Source: Mycteria americana
Lineage: Eukaryota; Chordata; Aves; Ciconiiformes; Ciconiidae
Reading direction: 5' to 3'
Assembly: GCF_035582795.1 (NCBI RefSeq)
Contig: NW_027445436.1
Span: 7,190,770 to 7,254,769, forward strand
Length of the DNA stretch: 64,000 nucleotides
Shown here: positions 1 to 11,716 of the stretch, piece after piece
Layout: every line of letters starts with the position of its first letter
Numbering within the stretch: position 1 is the stretch's first letter
Program-made: the position numbers and the translations under genes
Notes under the pieces: model-generated
Told to the model about the DNA's origin: nothing
Databases searched by the model: none
The model's input: only the letters and a program-made list of their open reading frames with translations

Positions 1-825
1 TGTTGTTTTGTCACCAGATCCTTGAGGGTTCTGAATAGTGTTCAACAGGGCTAGGTAGGCATGGGCCAGGCCCCAGCACATTGCAGTGATTTGGATCTCC
101 TTAGAATTGTCAGGGTGGCAACATACTTTTTCCAAATATTCTACTAGTTTTTCAGGATTCTGCACTTGTTCAGGGGTGAAGTTCCAAAACACTGGAGGTG
201 CCCAATGACTTAGGCATTTGCCCATGCTATCCCACACACCCTGCCACTCATAACTATCCAGCCTTGGGGCAGATCTCTGCATGATATTCTTAAATTGCTT
301 ACTAATCTTGGACAAAACCGAAACAGTATTCCCAAGCGATACCAATAGATGTATCTTAACTACCCAAGGATGTTCAAGGTACTGAAAAGTTATTGTAATG
401 AAGGAGGAAACATTGTAGAAGAAAGTAGTGAAGGTGCCATTCTGCATTTCCTCCATAAAAAACCTCTCAGAGGAAGAAGTATCATTGCTACTTGTCTCCA
501 CGAGGTGGTACCCCACATACAGTAATGGTTTCAGTACAGCACTTAGATACCAAAATAAACCCAAGGTCACTGTTTTAATAACAAATCTCACAGGCAAAAC
601 ATCACCAATTAAAGCAGAGCACAGCAAACTGCAAAGACCAACACCGATCTTTAACATGTACAGCAAAAAAATGAGCATGGTGCAGATCAGGTAAACCAAT
701 ATTGAGAACAGATGAATCAATATCGTGGCCCGCAACTATTAACAGATCTAAGTTCCTTAACATGCTCTAGTTAATCTGCTATTATCTCAAACCCTTGAAG
801 CCCCACATTGGGTGCCAAAAAGGTC
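1..825 (-). mobile_element. 5' internal part of an ERVL-like provirus, running off the left edge
   Basis: On the minus strand this is the leader and first coding region of a retrovirus-like element whose 5' LTR lies at 826-1404. It matches 62,410-63,234 of the right-hand provirus almost base for base, with scattered substitutions. A primer binding site complement lies at 800-817. The coding part is hydrophobic at its start, then passes into a gag-like stretch that continues off the window. Near position 130 this copy has one base more than the right-hand copy, so the hydrophobic part and the gag-like part are in one frame here, whereas they are frameshifted in the right-hand copy. The rest of the provirus lies left of position 1. 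Confidence 0.85.
800..817 (-). other. Primer binding site, tRNA-Lys1,2 type
   Basis: The plus strand reads GCCCCACATTGGGTGCCA, which differs at two positions from the 3' end of tRNA-Lys(CUU), the Lys1,2 primer. It lies 8 nt inside the LTR edge, the same spacing as in the other copies in this window. Confidence 0.8.
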
Positions 826-1404
826 TGTTGTGGTTTAGCCCCAGTTGGCAATTAAGTACCACACAGCTGCTCGCTCACCCTCCCCCCCCCGGTGGGATGG
901 GGGAGAGAATCGGAAGAGCAAAAGTAAGAAAACTTGTGGATTGAGATAAGAACAGTTTAATAATTGGAACAAACAAACAAACAAAATTTGTAATGAGAAG
1001 GAAAACAACAAGAGAGCAAGAAAGGAACAAAATCCAGGGGAAAAAAAAAACCCAAGTGATACAACCGCTCACCACCCGCCGACCGATGCCCAGCCAGTCA
1101 CCAAGCAGCGATCGCTACCCCCGGCCAACTCCCCCCCAGATTATATACTGGGCATGACATTATATGGTATGGAATAGCCCTTTGGTCAGTTTGGATCAAC
1201 TATCCTGGCTGTGCCCCCTCCCAGTTTCTTGGGCACCTGGCAGAGCATGGGGAGCTGAAAAGTCCTTGACCAGTGTAAACACCACTTAGCAACAGCCAAA
1301 ACATCAGTGTGTTATCACTGTTATTCTCATACTAAAATCCAAAGCACAGCACTATACCAGCTACTAGGAAGAAAATTAACTCTATCCCAGCCAAAACTAG
1401 GACA
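826..1404 (-). repeat. 5' LTR of the left-edge ERVL-like provirus
   Basis: Read on the minus strand it starts TGTCCTAGTTTTGGC and ends in TG/CA-type termini (plus strand begins TGTTGTGG, ends AGGACA). It contains the family's TATATAAT-like box, a TGATGTCA-like (here degraded) site and an ATTAAA polyadenylation signal. It is about 579 bp and closely resembles the LTRs at 56,248-56,854 and 63,235-63,851. It sits directly upstream of a PBS, so it is a 5' LTR and not a solo LTR. Confidence 0.9.
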
Positions 1405-4400
1405 GTACTGATTACGGTCTTGAAGTCAGAATTTATGTTATAAACAAATCCAGCAATTGAGATTAAAAATTTAGTTTCTGTGAAATGCATTCATGTGAAT
1501 GAGCATAAGGATCAGACTTTTAAGTCTTAGAGTACTCTTTGTTACTTAAAATGACAGTAAAGCAAATGACCTCAAAAGTAGATTTGAGAGTAATCAATTT
1601 ATTAGAAATTGCAACCTTGTGGGGGTTCCCCAATCACTTGTCTGAAAAAATAATAAATCATGCTTTTTGAAAGCTATCTGGCAAAATAAATGAAGTTTAT
1701 CACTTTTATAAATGCACCAATATTTACTGATTTGTATGATGCACAAAATTTCATACCAACAGTTAGATTAGTTTCTGAGAACTGATTTTAGGGACTGATG
1801 GAAATTTATTCTGATTTAAATTGAAAAATGAACCAAGTGCTATAAAACAGATTCACAAATAGCACAGTAGCATTTGTTGCCTCAAATAAAGGGAAAATCT
1901 TGCAACCTTTTAAAAAATCTCTAATTATATAAAATGTTTCCTTTCTGTTACTTCCTATTTGACTCTACAATATAATTTTACATCTTCATTGCTGGGTTAG
2001 ATGTAAAGAACTGACTAGTCTGTAGATCTCTGCATTTTTCTAGCACTTTGCAAAAGCAAACTCATAAAGGGAAGTCTCTAACTCATTTCTAATCTTCTGG
2101 TCTTCCTTTTTGAAACTTCCTGTAATACTACAAAATAATTATGTTAAATGTCTAAATGGACAGTTTAATTATTTAATCTTCAGAGCCCCCAGTCATACTT
2201 GAAGCGTCTCTACAAGGATTTTTATTTCATTTGATTTTGACATTTGACAAATTTATCTATTTAGAGCTCTGCTTCTGAAAGAATTTTCTACAGAGACAAA
2301 TATTTCTGGTCACATGGAATTTTTAGCTAAATTGTTTCTAATACTACAAGGTATTCCTACCAGGTGTTGACGAAATAACTAGCCCTTCAGCAAGAAGCAC
2401 AAAACTGTTAGTTTAGGTCATGGTAATTAATGATTTTGAATATATTGCAAAAAATATATATATTAAAATACTAAATACTGCTATCCTTATTCAATGACTA
2501 CTGAATCTTTATTCAGGCAAATTTGACACAAAATACAACATCTATCTAGACAGATAGATATGTAACCTTCTTCCTCTCTTTATCTCTATAGCTCTAATAT
2601 TGTCCAACATATATGTAGAGTGCTAATTATTCCTCTCTTTAAATCCATATTTGTTTTGTTTTGATTTGATTACATTTAGGCCCTAACCATTAAATAATTT
2701 CCTTAAAGCTGTAATTTATGCAAGGGAAACAAACAGTGACGTTTCACAAAAATATTCTGTTTGGTCTGTCTGTGTGCCTGGTATTAAGTAAAAAAAAACC
2801 CAAACCAACAAGTTTTAGCTTCAGGATTTTCTCTTTGAACTGTACACCAAACATTTTTCTGAAAGATATTGATATACTAAACTTAGTACACTACTTGCTT
2901 AATACATTGGATGGAACTTCAGGAGAAAAAGAAAACAAAATTCCAATGATAACATATTATAAAAGGTTTAATTTCTCTTGAGTTCATCTTTTTTTGTATT
3001 TCAGAAATAATTTCTAACAACAACAGTGTCCTGGTACTTAAGTGGTACTTAATTGCCGACTGGGGCTAAACCACAAGTACTCATGATCAGAACACTTTTG
3101 TCTGTTTATTAGCATGTTCTTTGTTAAATAATACTTTTTTTTTCCAGAAAAAACGTTAGTCTGTTTTTCACAAACACAAAGCTATATTTAAGAGTCTAGG
3201 CTTACATTATTTTTAACAGCTGCAAAATACTAACGTGCTAGTTATCTCAGGCATTAATGGTTATTATATCCATCCTCATAAATTTTCTGCTAGACTCTTC
3301 ATGACCTTAAGGTGATAGTGTCGTAAACAACATTAATTAGGTAAAATTCTCTAGTATATCTTGTATATTGGTACTTATGCTTACGTTTCTCTATTCAGTT
3401 CAAAATTCTTTTAATGAAATCTCCTTTTTAATCAACCTGATATCCTAAAATTACTTCAGCAAACCTCTATTTCTTTGGCCTCATAGCACCAAATATCAGC
3501 TTCTTGCACTGTTTTCAAAATGATCGTGTTGCTGGTTTGGTCATTTGTGCTAGTTAATGAAAAAATAGACCAGCAAAACCAAAATATTGGGTTTTGCACC
3601 CACTTTGAGGTTTCATTAGAGAGATATCTCTCCAAGATTCATAAAGAAGTAATTTGGTTTTAACCTCATATCATTCACAAATTTACTGTGCCCTGTATCA
3701 CATAAAGTAAAAATTAATTACAGTTTTAGTTCTGGTTTTCTGCTGCAAAAGTACCCAGTTATTCTTTTTCTTTATAGCTTTATGATTTCTGGTTCAAGCA
3801 TTGAACTGAGTTCTATTTATTATTGGAATTCTATGTTATAAATTCTAGATACTAGTTATTGCAATTTGCTTAATGTCTCTTACATTCCATTTTTGTTTTC
3901 ATTGCCCCATTTGGCTGCTTTGTTCATCTGTTGTGTCTTTTCATAAGTTAATACCAGATCTACTTTATAACCCATGTGGATAGACAGCAATCAATAGTTT
4001 AGGAGTGAATTTCTTTTTTTTTTTTTTTTTCTGTAATTCTGTTTAGTATCTAGTACATTGGGATTGCAGTCCTAATTGGTAGTAGCTGTAATATATATAT
4101 GTGAAGCCCTGTGTGCTATTATAGGTATTTCAACAAAACCCATTTTCTCAATGGATACATTTCCTCCATATATCTGTATACATCTATACCACCTAGACAG
4201 GAGTACAAACTGAGTTCAGAGAAAACTTCAGCCATGCTTCAAATATGCACAGAATAATACATCTAACAGGTATACTGTAACGGTTACACTGTTCACTTTA
4301 TACTGAATTCCTCACACTTCTACATATTAATATTTAAAATAAATGTATGCTGCTATTCATTATTTATTGTTACTTAAGCAGTAGATAGGATTTCTAAATA

Positions 4401-4700
4401 GAGATATTGATTGGACTTTGCTCTTAGTGGGAGAAAAAACACATTCTTTTTATGACCTGCATTAATGTAGATTATCAATTTAAAAGGCTGTATTTTTTTA
4501 TTTGCAGTGGACATGTTTCTGAACATTTATGAAACTCTGCCATATCAAACTGTCCATGCTAATACAGAAAAAAGGGAAAAAACTATTGGTTGAGCAACTT
4601 GTTTTCTCAGTCTTCAAAATAATGGTTTTATTGCAAAGGTAAACCTTGGTTTCAAGTGTTATCTCATGAAACATAATATTTATGAGGCTTTAATCAGAAG
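1405..4700. other. AT-rich non-coding DNA without a recognisable gene
   Basis: This stretch is AT-rich and shows no convincing coding frame, only short chance frames. It includes a small TATC/TAGA microsatellite near 2549-2563, a poly-T run near 4015-4031, and the 49-bp LTR remnant listed separately at 3027-3075. It may be intronic or intergenic host sequence. Confidence 0.7.
3027..3075 (+). repeat. 49-bp remnant made of the two ends of an ERVL-like LTR
   Basis: It opens TGTCCTGG, the LTR 5' terminus, and after six bases jumps to the last ~35 bases of the same LTR family, ending GGGGCTAAACCACA. The 3' part matches the reverse complement of 828-862. Nearly the whole LTR body is missing. No clear target duplication is visible at its edges. 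Confidence 0.6.
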
Positions 4701-5119
4701 ATCACAGAATCACAGAATCACAGAATCGTATAAGTTGGAAAAGACCTTTAAGATCATCGAGTCCAACCGTAAACCTAACACTGCCAAGACCACCACTACA
4801 CCATGTCCCTAAGCACCTCATCCAAACGTCCTTTAAATACCTCCAGGGATGGCGACTCAACCACTTCCCTGGGCAGCCTGTTCCAATGCTTGATAACCCT
4901 TTCAGTGAAGTAAAATTTCCTAATATCCAATCTAAACCTCCCCTGGCTCAACTTGAGGCCATTTCCTCTTGTCCTATCCCTTGTTACCTGGGAGAAGAGA
5001 CCGACCCCCACCTCTCTACAACCTCCTTTCAGGTAGTTGAAGAGAGTGATAAGGTCTCCCCTCAGCCTCCTTTTCTCCAGGCTAAACAATCCTAGCTCCC
5101 TCAGCCGCTCCTCATAAGA
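4701..5119 (-). mobile_element. CR1 LINE, 5'-truncated 3' end
   Basis: On the minus strand this is the C-terminal end of CR1 ORF2 plus the 3' UTR. The 3' terminus is marked by three copies of the octamer repeat (ATTCTGTG) at 4701-4726. A 126-codon open frame (4796-5176) retains the C-terminal ORF2 tail including the [21 protein letters not shown] block; its first ~20 codons come from flanking DNA. The CR1 homology stops abruptly at about 5119, the usual 5' truncation of this family. Confidence 0.95.
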
Positions 5120-5330
5120 TAATTCAGCATAATGAATGCCTTTGCAGTTCTGCAAAATTTTACATCTAAGCATCACACTTGCTAGTCAAAATTCATAAAA
5201 AATTGTCTTGTGGCATATGACCACAAAACTCTGTTTGTTAACACATCTCTATGATCTTTATTGCAATTCTTGAATAACAGACTCAAATTAAGGCTCTAGA
5301 AATGTTTTTGAAAACTGACCAACATAGAAA

Positions 5331-6360
5331 ATATTGGGTTTGGGTTTACATGGCAAGGTTTTGGTACCAGGGGATGGTGCAGGGAAGGCCTCTGCAAGGA
5401 GAGACCAGGGGCTGCCCCTGTGTTGGATAGAGCCAGTTCCAGCTGGCTCCAAAACAGACCCACCGCTGGCCAAAGCTGAGACAATCAGGAAAGCTGGTGG
5501 TGCCTCTGTGATAACATATTTAAGAAAGGGTAAAAAACAGCAGCAGCTGTGAGAGAGGGGAGTGAGAAAAATGTGATAGAAACAATCCTGCAGACACCAA
5601 GGTCACTGAAGGAGGGGAAGTGCTCCAGATGCAAGATCAGAGATTTCCTTGCAGCCTGTGGAGAAGACCATGGTGAAGCAGGTTGTCCCCCTGCGGCCCA
5701 TGGAGGTCCACGTCAGAGCAGATATCCACACTGCAGCCTGTGGAGGACCCCACACCCGAGCAGGTGGATGTGCCATGAAGGAAGCTGCAGCCCATGGAGA
5801 GTTCATGCTGGAGCAGACTCCTGGCAGGAACCACAGCCTGTGGAGAGGAGCCCACCCAGGAGCAGTCCATTCCTGAAGGACTGTACCCCGTGGAAAGGAC
5901 CCATGCTGGAGCAGTTCATGAAGGACTTCATCCCATGAGAGGGACCCCATGCTGGAGCAGGGGAACAGTGTGAGGAAGGAGCAGCAGAGAGGAAGTGTTA
6001 TGAACTGACTGCAACCCCCATTCCCCTGGGCTGCTCAGTGTGTGTGGGGGAGAAGGTAGAAGAGTCAGGAGTGAAGTTGAGCCTGGGAAGAAGGGTGGGG
6101 GAAAGGTGGTTTTAGTTTTGTTTTTGTTTCTTACTATCATACTCTATTTTTAATTAGCAATAAATTAAATTAATTTATGTTAATTTAATTCTGTTAATTC
6201 TAGTCTGTTTTGCCCATGACAGTAATTGGTAAGTGATCTCCCTGTCCTTATCTCAACCCACAAGCTTGTCCATCTTATTTTATCCCCCTTCCTATTGAGG
6301 AGGGGGAGTGAGAGAGTGGCTTGGTGGGTGTCTGACAGCCAGCCAAGGTTAACTAGCACA
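5331..6360 (+). repeat. K-type solo LTR, about 1 kb
   Basis: It starts with ATATTGGGTTTGGG (the family start is TGTATTGGGTTTG) and ends GCCAAGGTTAACTAGCACA, matching the intact copy at 43,801-44,899. It holds a TATTTAAG box near 5517 and an AATAAA signal near 6160. Between these lie imperfect tandem units built on phrases such as GAGCAGGTGGATGTGCC and CCCATGGAG. Short open frames on both strands inside it are by-products of the repeats. No PBS follows, so it is a solo LTR. Confidence 0.85.
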
Positions 6361-6658
6361 GTACTTTTTTTTCTGAGGCAGGCAAATGTGATTGTGTTGT
6401 GAAATATGTTCTTGTTGTGAAAGTGTGCTTGTCCTTGGCTACAGTTTTGAAAAATATTACTTTTTGAGCAGACACATCAGGATGTTTCTCTTAGTGTTTT
6501 CTAAATTCCATCAATCATATATACACTACAGTTAATCGCTAAAGTCCTTGTTTTCCAATTTCCTATATAACCATAAGCTTGAGAAAGTTCAAGCAGTATT
6601 GCAGAATCCTCAGTGAGTCATGTGAGTTTGTTTGCTGTAACAGATGAAGCCCCCCTTA

Positions 6659-6942
6659 TTTATTTTGTCTTCAGTTTTTGAATTTGGATTATACTGAATA
6701 TATTTGAAGTACTAATAAACACCATCTTTTGTTTCTGAAGAACTTGACACCTCCCAGGTTCTTAAACGATAATAATAAAACTCTTCCTTAATTTTCTGCT
6801 CCCTCCCAATTGCTTCATCTAGCTCAGTGAATCCAAAACTATGTTCTGTTTCAGGCTCTTTTAAATAGTTACAAATATTAGATGGATGTACTAAGTTGTA
6901 CTGTGTGACCTTTGAAGCAGCATCCAGCATAACGTCAAAGGT
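6659..6942 (-). other. Candidate terminal exon of an unidentified host gene
   Basis: On the minus strand a pyrimidine-rich stretch ending in CACAG (about 6943-6970) is followed by a 76-codon frame starting TFDVMLDAASKV and ending ETKDGVY with a TAG at 6712-6714. An AATAAA lies about 50 nt beyond the stop (6659-6664). The composition looks protein-like and not repeat-derived: many charged and aromatic residues, for example KIKEEFYYYRLRTWEV. I do not recognise the family. It lies between two K-type LTRs but does not resemble them. It could also be a chance frame or a decayed exon. The CpG island at 14.07-15.06 kb lies upstream on the same strand, which is compatible with one gene, but nothing visible links them. 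Confidence 0.35.
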
Positions 6943-6987
6943 CTGTGATAGGCCCCAAGTAAAAAGCAGGTAAATATTTTTTACATA

Positions 6988-7755
6988 CAAAGGTTTTGGT
7001 AGTGGGAGGGGGGCTGCAGGGGTGGCCTCTGTGAGAAGAGGTCAGAGGCTGCCCTGTGCTGGACACAGCTGGTTCCAGCTGGCTCTGCAACGGACCCATC
7101 ACAGGCTATAGCTGAGACAATCAGCCAAGTTGGTGGCACCTCTGTGAAAACATACTTAAGAAAGGGTAAAAAACGCCGCACAGACAGAGGAGGAGGAGGG
7201 GAAAAAAAAAAGAGAGTGAGAAACAGCAGTGTGAACACCAAGGTAAGAGATGAAGGAGGGGGAGGAAGTGCTTCAGGCCCCAGAGCAGAGATTCCCCTGC
7301 AGCCCGTGGAAGAGACCACCCTGGAGCAGGTATCCACAGTGCAGCTTGTGGAGGACCCCACACCAGAGCAGCTGGATATTTCCTGAAGGAATTGTGGCCC
7401 GTGGAAGGACCCATGCTGGAGCAAGGTAAAAGTGTGAGGAGGAAGGAGTGGCAGAGAGGAACTGTGCCTCCCCCCTGTGCTGCTCAGGGCAGGGGGGACA
7501 GAGGTAGAGGAGTTGGGAGTGGAGTGAAGTTGAGTCTGGGAAAATGTGGGGCGGGGAAGGTGTTGTCTTAATTTTTGTCTTTGTTTCTCACTAACCAAAT
7601 CTATCTTAATTGGCAATAAGTTAATTTTCCCCAAGTCAAGTCTGTTTTGCCCGTGATGGTAACTGGTAAGCAGTATCCCTATAAATCCTATTTCTGCCCC
7701 ATTATGTTGAGGAGGGGTAGTGAGAGAGCAGCAGGGTTGGGAGTTTGGCCACAGG
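6988..7755 (+). repeat. K-type LTR fragment with degenerate ends
   Basis: It begins within the family sequence at AAAGGTTTTGGTAGTGGG and lacks the first ~20 bases. It keeps the ACATACTTAAGAAAGG promoter-like segment (about 7150) and a late U5-like segment, but is missing much of the internal tandem-repeat block found in the 5331 and 43,801 copies. The 3' terminus is degraded after GGGAGTTTGGCC. It has the same orientation as the LTR at 5331-6360, but there is no PBS or retroviral sequence between them, so they look like separate insertions. Confidence 0.75.
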
Positions 7756-9179
7756 TTATAGTCACAATTATAAAATATAGGACATTTTAAATAAAAATAA
7801 GAAATCTAGTCAAAGAGAAAACGCAAAATACTACAGTAAAAATTCCAAGTCTCGATTTTTAATGCTTTAATGAGACAAAATTAACTAAATAGCCTTCACA
7901 ATGTGGTCAGAATATTGTCAGAAGTGCTACGCTGGCAATTACTGAACATGAATAAAAGAAATACAGCAAAATGGCTTACTCCAAGACCCAAGTACCCTAA
8001 AATATATGTTTTTACAAGGCTATTATATATATTACAGGCTTTAAAATATTTAAATATTACTGAACTGATAGGTATTAAAAAGTAAAAAAAGAATTCTTTA
8101 TTGCTGATGAGTTTGGCTCCTATATATACCAATGAAGAAATGCAAGAAATACAGGAAAACTATTATAAAATGCAATATTAGTGTCAGTATCTTGTCAATC
8201 ACAAAAAGCGTATGCAAAAATTCAGCTCATTTTCTAGTACCTTGAATAAGCATTTTTTAAGCCTCACATGTGGCAAACTTTAATTCTCTAATGCATTTGT
8301 TTACATTCTGTCTTATATTTGCTCTTTCTACATCAAATATGAGCGACTAGCATAACTATATGGAACCCTGTGACTATAAAAGACTATAGAATACTTTTGT
8401 ATGACAGGAAGATAATATGGCTTATTTTATCATTTGCAAAACAAGTGAGACTGTAGTATACCCAGCTCACATAATACTGTTGAACTGGTCAATGCTTGCC
8501 CATGTCTTTTTTTTTTCCCCTGGACATCTAGAAATGTTCACGAATGATAATATTTTATTAAATCTTTTATTAAATTATCAGCAAGCCTTTATGCTATTTT
8601 CAAAGCATACAGTGGCCATAAAAGAGGATTACTTTAGTTTGTAGACTGTGAAAATCCCACAGATGAAATACTGGTATCTGGAATGAGACATCAACTGTAG
8701 ATTCATCATTACACATATTGCTATTGTCTAGTTCATAAAGCCTGCATGTAGAGCCGACACAATGATTCACATACACAGGAGCACTTTTGACACTTACTCA
8801 GCACTCAGCATTTTTGGTAGATCTGTGCCACGTGTACCAAAACTTGATTTAAAAAAAAAAAAGAGATATAAAAAAATCTTAAAATTTAGAGGAGTAAGTA
8901 TAATGCAAAGCAAATACAATCAATCAAACATTGAGGAGAAGGGTCACTCAGCACTATTTTGTAGAGAAAAGGAGCTTGGCAGGGAGAAACTTGTAACAGA
9001 TTCTCTGCAATATCATGAATTTCAGCTTTGGAGATGTCTGTCTATTGACAAAAATTCCCTTTTGAGTGTAACTTAAATATGATATATGCAGCCTGCAATT
9101 TGAGAGATCTAGTGTGACTGTTAAAAGGCTATATCTAATAAAGGATATGGAGAATAATTTTGACATGCTACAAAATTAG
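7756..9179. other. AT-rich DNA without a recognised gene
   Basis: Both strands were read. Frames here are short, AT-biased and without family features. A poly-T run lies near 8510 and a poly-A run near 8850. Confidence 0.6.
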
Positions 9180-11080
9180 GGCAGGCAACTCAGGAGGACT
9201 ACAAAGGTGTAGCAAGGCTGTGCAGGGAGAAAATTAGAAGGGCCAAAGCTGAGCTAGAGCTCAATCTGGCTGCTGCTGTAAAAGACAACAAAAAACACTT
9301 CTTCAAATACATTAGCAGCAAAAGGAGAGCTAAGGAGAATCTCCAGCCCCTAGTAGATGGGGGAGGGAACACAGTGACCAAGGATGAGGAAAAGGCTGAG
9401 GTACTTAATGCCGCCTTTGCCTCAGTCTTTAATAGTAGGGCCAATTGTTCTCTGGGTACCCAGCCCCTGGAGTTGGAAGATAGGGACGGGGACCAGAATG
9501 GAGCCCCCATAATCCAGGGGGAAATGGTGAGTGACCTGCTACACCACTTAGACATTCACAAGTCTATGGGGCCGGATGGGATCCACCTGAGAGTACTGAA
9601 GGAACTGGCAGATGTGCTCACCAAGCCCCTTTCCATAATTTACCAGCAGTCCTGGCTAACTGGGGAGGTCCCTGCTGACTGGAGATTAGCAAATGTGACA
9701 CCCATCTTCAAGAAGGGTCGGAAGGAGGACCCGGGGAACTACAGGCCTGTCAGCCTGACCTCGGTGCCGGGGAAGCTGATGGAGCAGATCATCCTGAGTG
9801 CCATCACACAGCATGTAGAGAATAACCAAGGGATCAAGCCCAGCCAGCATGGGTTCAGGAAAGGCAGGTCCTGCTTGACCAACCTGATCTCCTTCTACAA
9901 CAAGGTGACCCGCCTAGTGGATGAGGGAAAGGCTGTGGATGATGTCTATCTAGACTTCAGTAAAGCCTGGTTTCCCACAGCATTCTCCTGGACAAACTGG
10001 CTGCTCATGGCTTGGACAGGTGTACTCTTCTCTGGGTAAAGAACTGGCTGGATGGCTGGGCCCAAAGAGTGGTGGTGAATGGAGTTTACTCCAGTTGGCG
10101 GCCGGTCACAAGTGGTGTTCCCCAGGGCTCTGTGCTGGGGCCAGTCCTGTTTAATATCTTTATCAATGACCTGGACGAAGGGATCGAGTGCACCCTGAGT
10201 AAGTTTGCAGACGACACCAAGTTGTGCGGGAGTGTTGATCTGCTTGAGTGTAGGAAGGCTCTGCAGAGGGACCTGGACAGGCTGGATCGATGGGCCGAGG
10301 TCAATTGTATGAGGTTTAACAAGGCTAAGTGCAAGGTCCTGCACTTGGGTCACAGCAACCCCATGCAACACTACAGGCTTGGGGAAGAGTGTCTGGAAAG
10401 CTGCCAGGCAGAGAAGGACCTGAGGGTGTTGGTTGACAGCTGGCTGAATATGAGCCAGCAGCGTGCCCAGGTGTGCCCAAGAAAGCCAATGGCATCCTGG
10501 CTTGTATCAGGAATCGTGTGGCCAGCAGGACTAGGGAAGTGATCGTGACACTGTACTCAGCACGGGTGAGGCTGCACCTCGAATACTGTGTTTAGTTTTG
10601 GGCCCCTCACTACAGGAAAGACATTGAGGTGCTGGAGCGTGTCCAGAGAAGGGCAACGAAGCTGGTGAAGGGTCTAGAGCAGAAGTCTTATGAGGAGCGG
10701 CTGAGGGAACTGGGGTTGTTTAGCCTGGAGAAAAGGAGGCTGAGGGGAGACCTTATTGCTCTCTACAACTACCTGAAAGGAGGTTGTAGCGAGGTGGGGG
10801 TCAGTCTCTTCTCCCAAGTAACAAGTGATAGGACGAGAGGAAATGGCCTCAAGTTGCGCCAGGGGAGGTTTAGACTGGATATTAGGAAATTTTACTTCAC
10901 TGAAAGGGTTATCAAGCATTGGAACAGGCTGCCCAGGGAAGTGGTGGAGTCACCATCCCTGGAGGTATTTAAAAGCCATTTGGATGAGGTGCTTAGGGAC
11001 ATGGTTTAGTGTTAGGTTTACGGTTGGACTCGATGATCTTAAAGGTCTTTTCCAACCTATATGATTCTGTGATTCTGTGA
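9180..11080 (+). mobile_element. CR1 LINE, 5'-truncated, about 1.9 kb
   Basis: The element starts within ORF2 and runs to a 3' end with ATTCTGTG repeats at 11,062-11,080. It contains most of the reverse transcriptase domain, the C-terminal tail and the short 3' UTR. It belongs to the same subfamily as the copies at 4701, 30,678, 49.4-52.5 kb and 57.7-58.2 kb. It is dead: the reverse transcriptase frame is broken at least twice. Confidence 0.95.
9374..11009 (+). pseudogene. CR1 ORF2 reverse transcriptase, broken
   Basis: Three consecutive frames cover the ORF2 protein: 9374-10,039 (fingers and palm start, with GPDGIHLRVLKELAD and [17 protein letters not shown]), 10,012-10,542 (with [20 protein letters not shown] and the catalytic FADDTKL), and 10,629-11,009 (C-terminal tail). 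The frame changes near 9970-10,010, where the YLDFSKAFDT region reads SKAWFPTAF, and again after the IVWPAGLGK tail at about 10,540. The normal role of this protein is target-primed reverse transcription of CR1 RNA. Confidence 0.9.
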
Positions 11081-11716
11081 AAATAATAACAGCTATATTA
11101 ACAGTCTAATCACTCTTCATCTTGCTTTTATTTCAGGCTTATTCTTGATGCACAACACATGACTAATCAGTTGCACACAGAAAAGCTTTTTGCTTCATTT
11201 ACATGGCAATGACAGTGCTGCTGTGATTCAAAATTCATCTTGAAATCCCAGTCTCTACAGCTGACAGGAAGTTGACAACAAAATGCAAGGCTGGAGAGTC
11301 TCCAATATATGTCTGTAGACACCAAGTCTGTCTCTCCATGAATTTTCAGAGATGCTTTCTGTTTTTCATAGCTTAATTCTGAGGTATTAATTCTGAAATA
11401 TTATATCAAGCATTTTAGATTAATTTCCCAAAGAAAATGGGGAAATGCCTACAAATTCTACCCATAAGTGATTATAAAAGATATGGTTATCATCTCACAC
11501 CTTTGAGTATTTAACTGTCTCCCTATACAAAAGCAAAATCCTAACTGAGTGAAAAGATTGTCCAGAGAAATGACATGAAGGAAGGAATTTAAAGAAATAC
11601 AAAAGTGATTAAGAACACATTAATCAAAGAGGAAATTTAAAATGCATTTGGACTAGCAGTGAAGATGTATTATAGCTCTGCTTGTTAAAAAGTGATTTAA
11701 CTAAATATCACTAAAT
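11081..11716. other. Unique DNA between two CR1 copies
   Basis: No coding frame or repeat family is recognised on either strand. It is AT-rich host sequence separating two independent CR1 insertions. Confidence 0.6.

Noticed and set aside
5549..5950. Overlapping frames of 115-129 codons on both strands
   Set aside because: They lie in the tandem units of a K-type LTR; no protein family features, and open on both strands because of the repeats.
5331..7755. The two K-type LTRs as ends of one provirus around the candidate exon
   Set aside because: No PBS after the first and no retroviral sequence or polypurine tract between; their internal deletions differ. Independent insertions are simpler.
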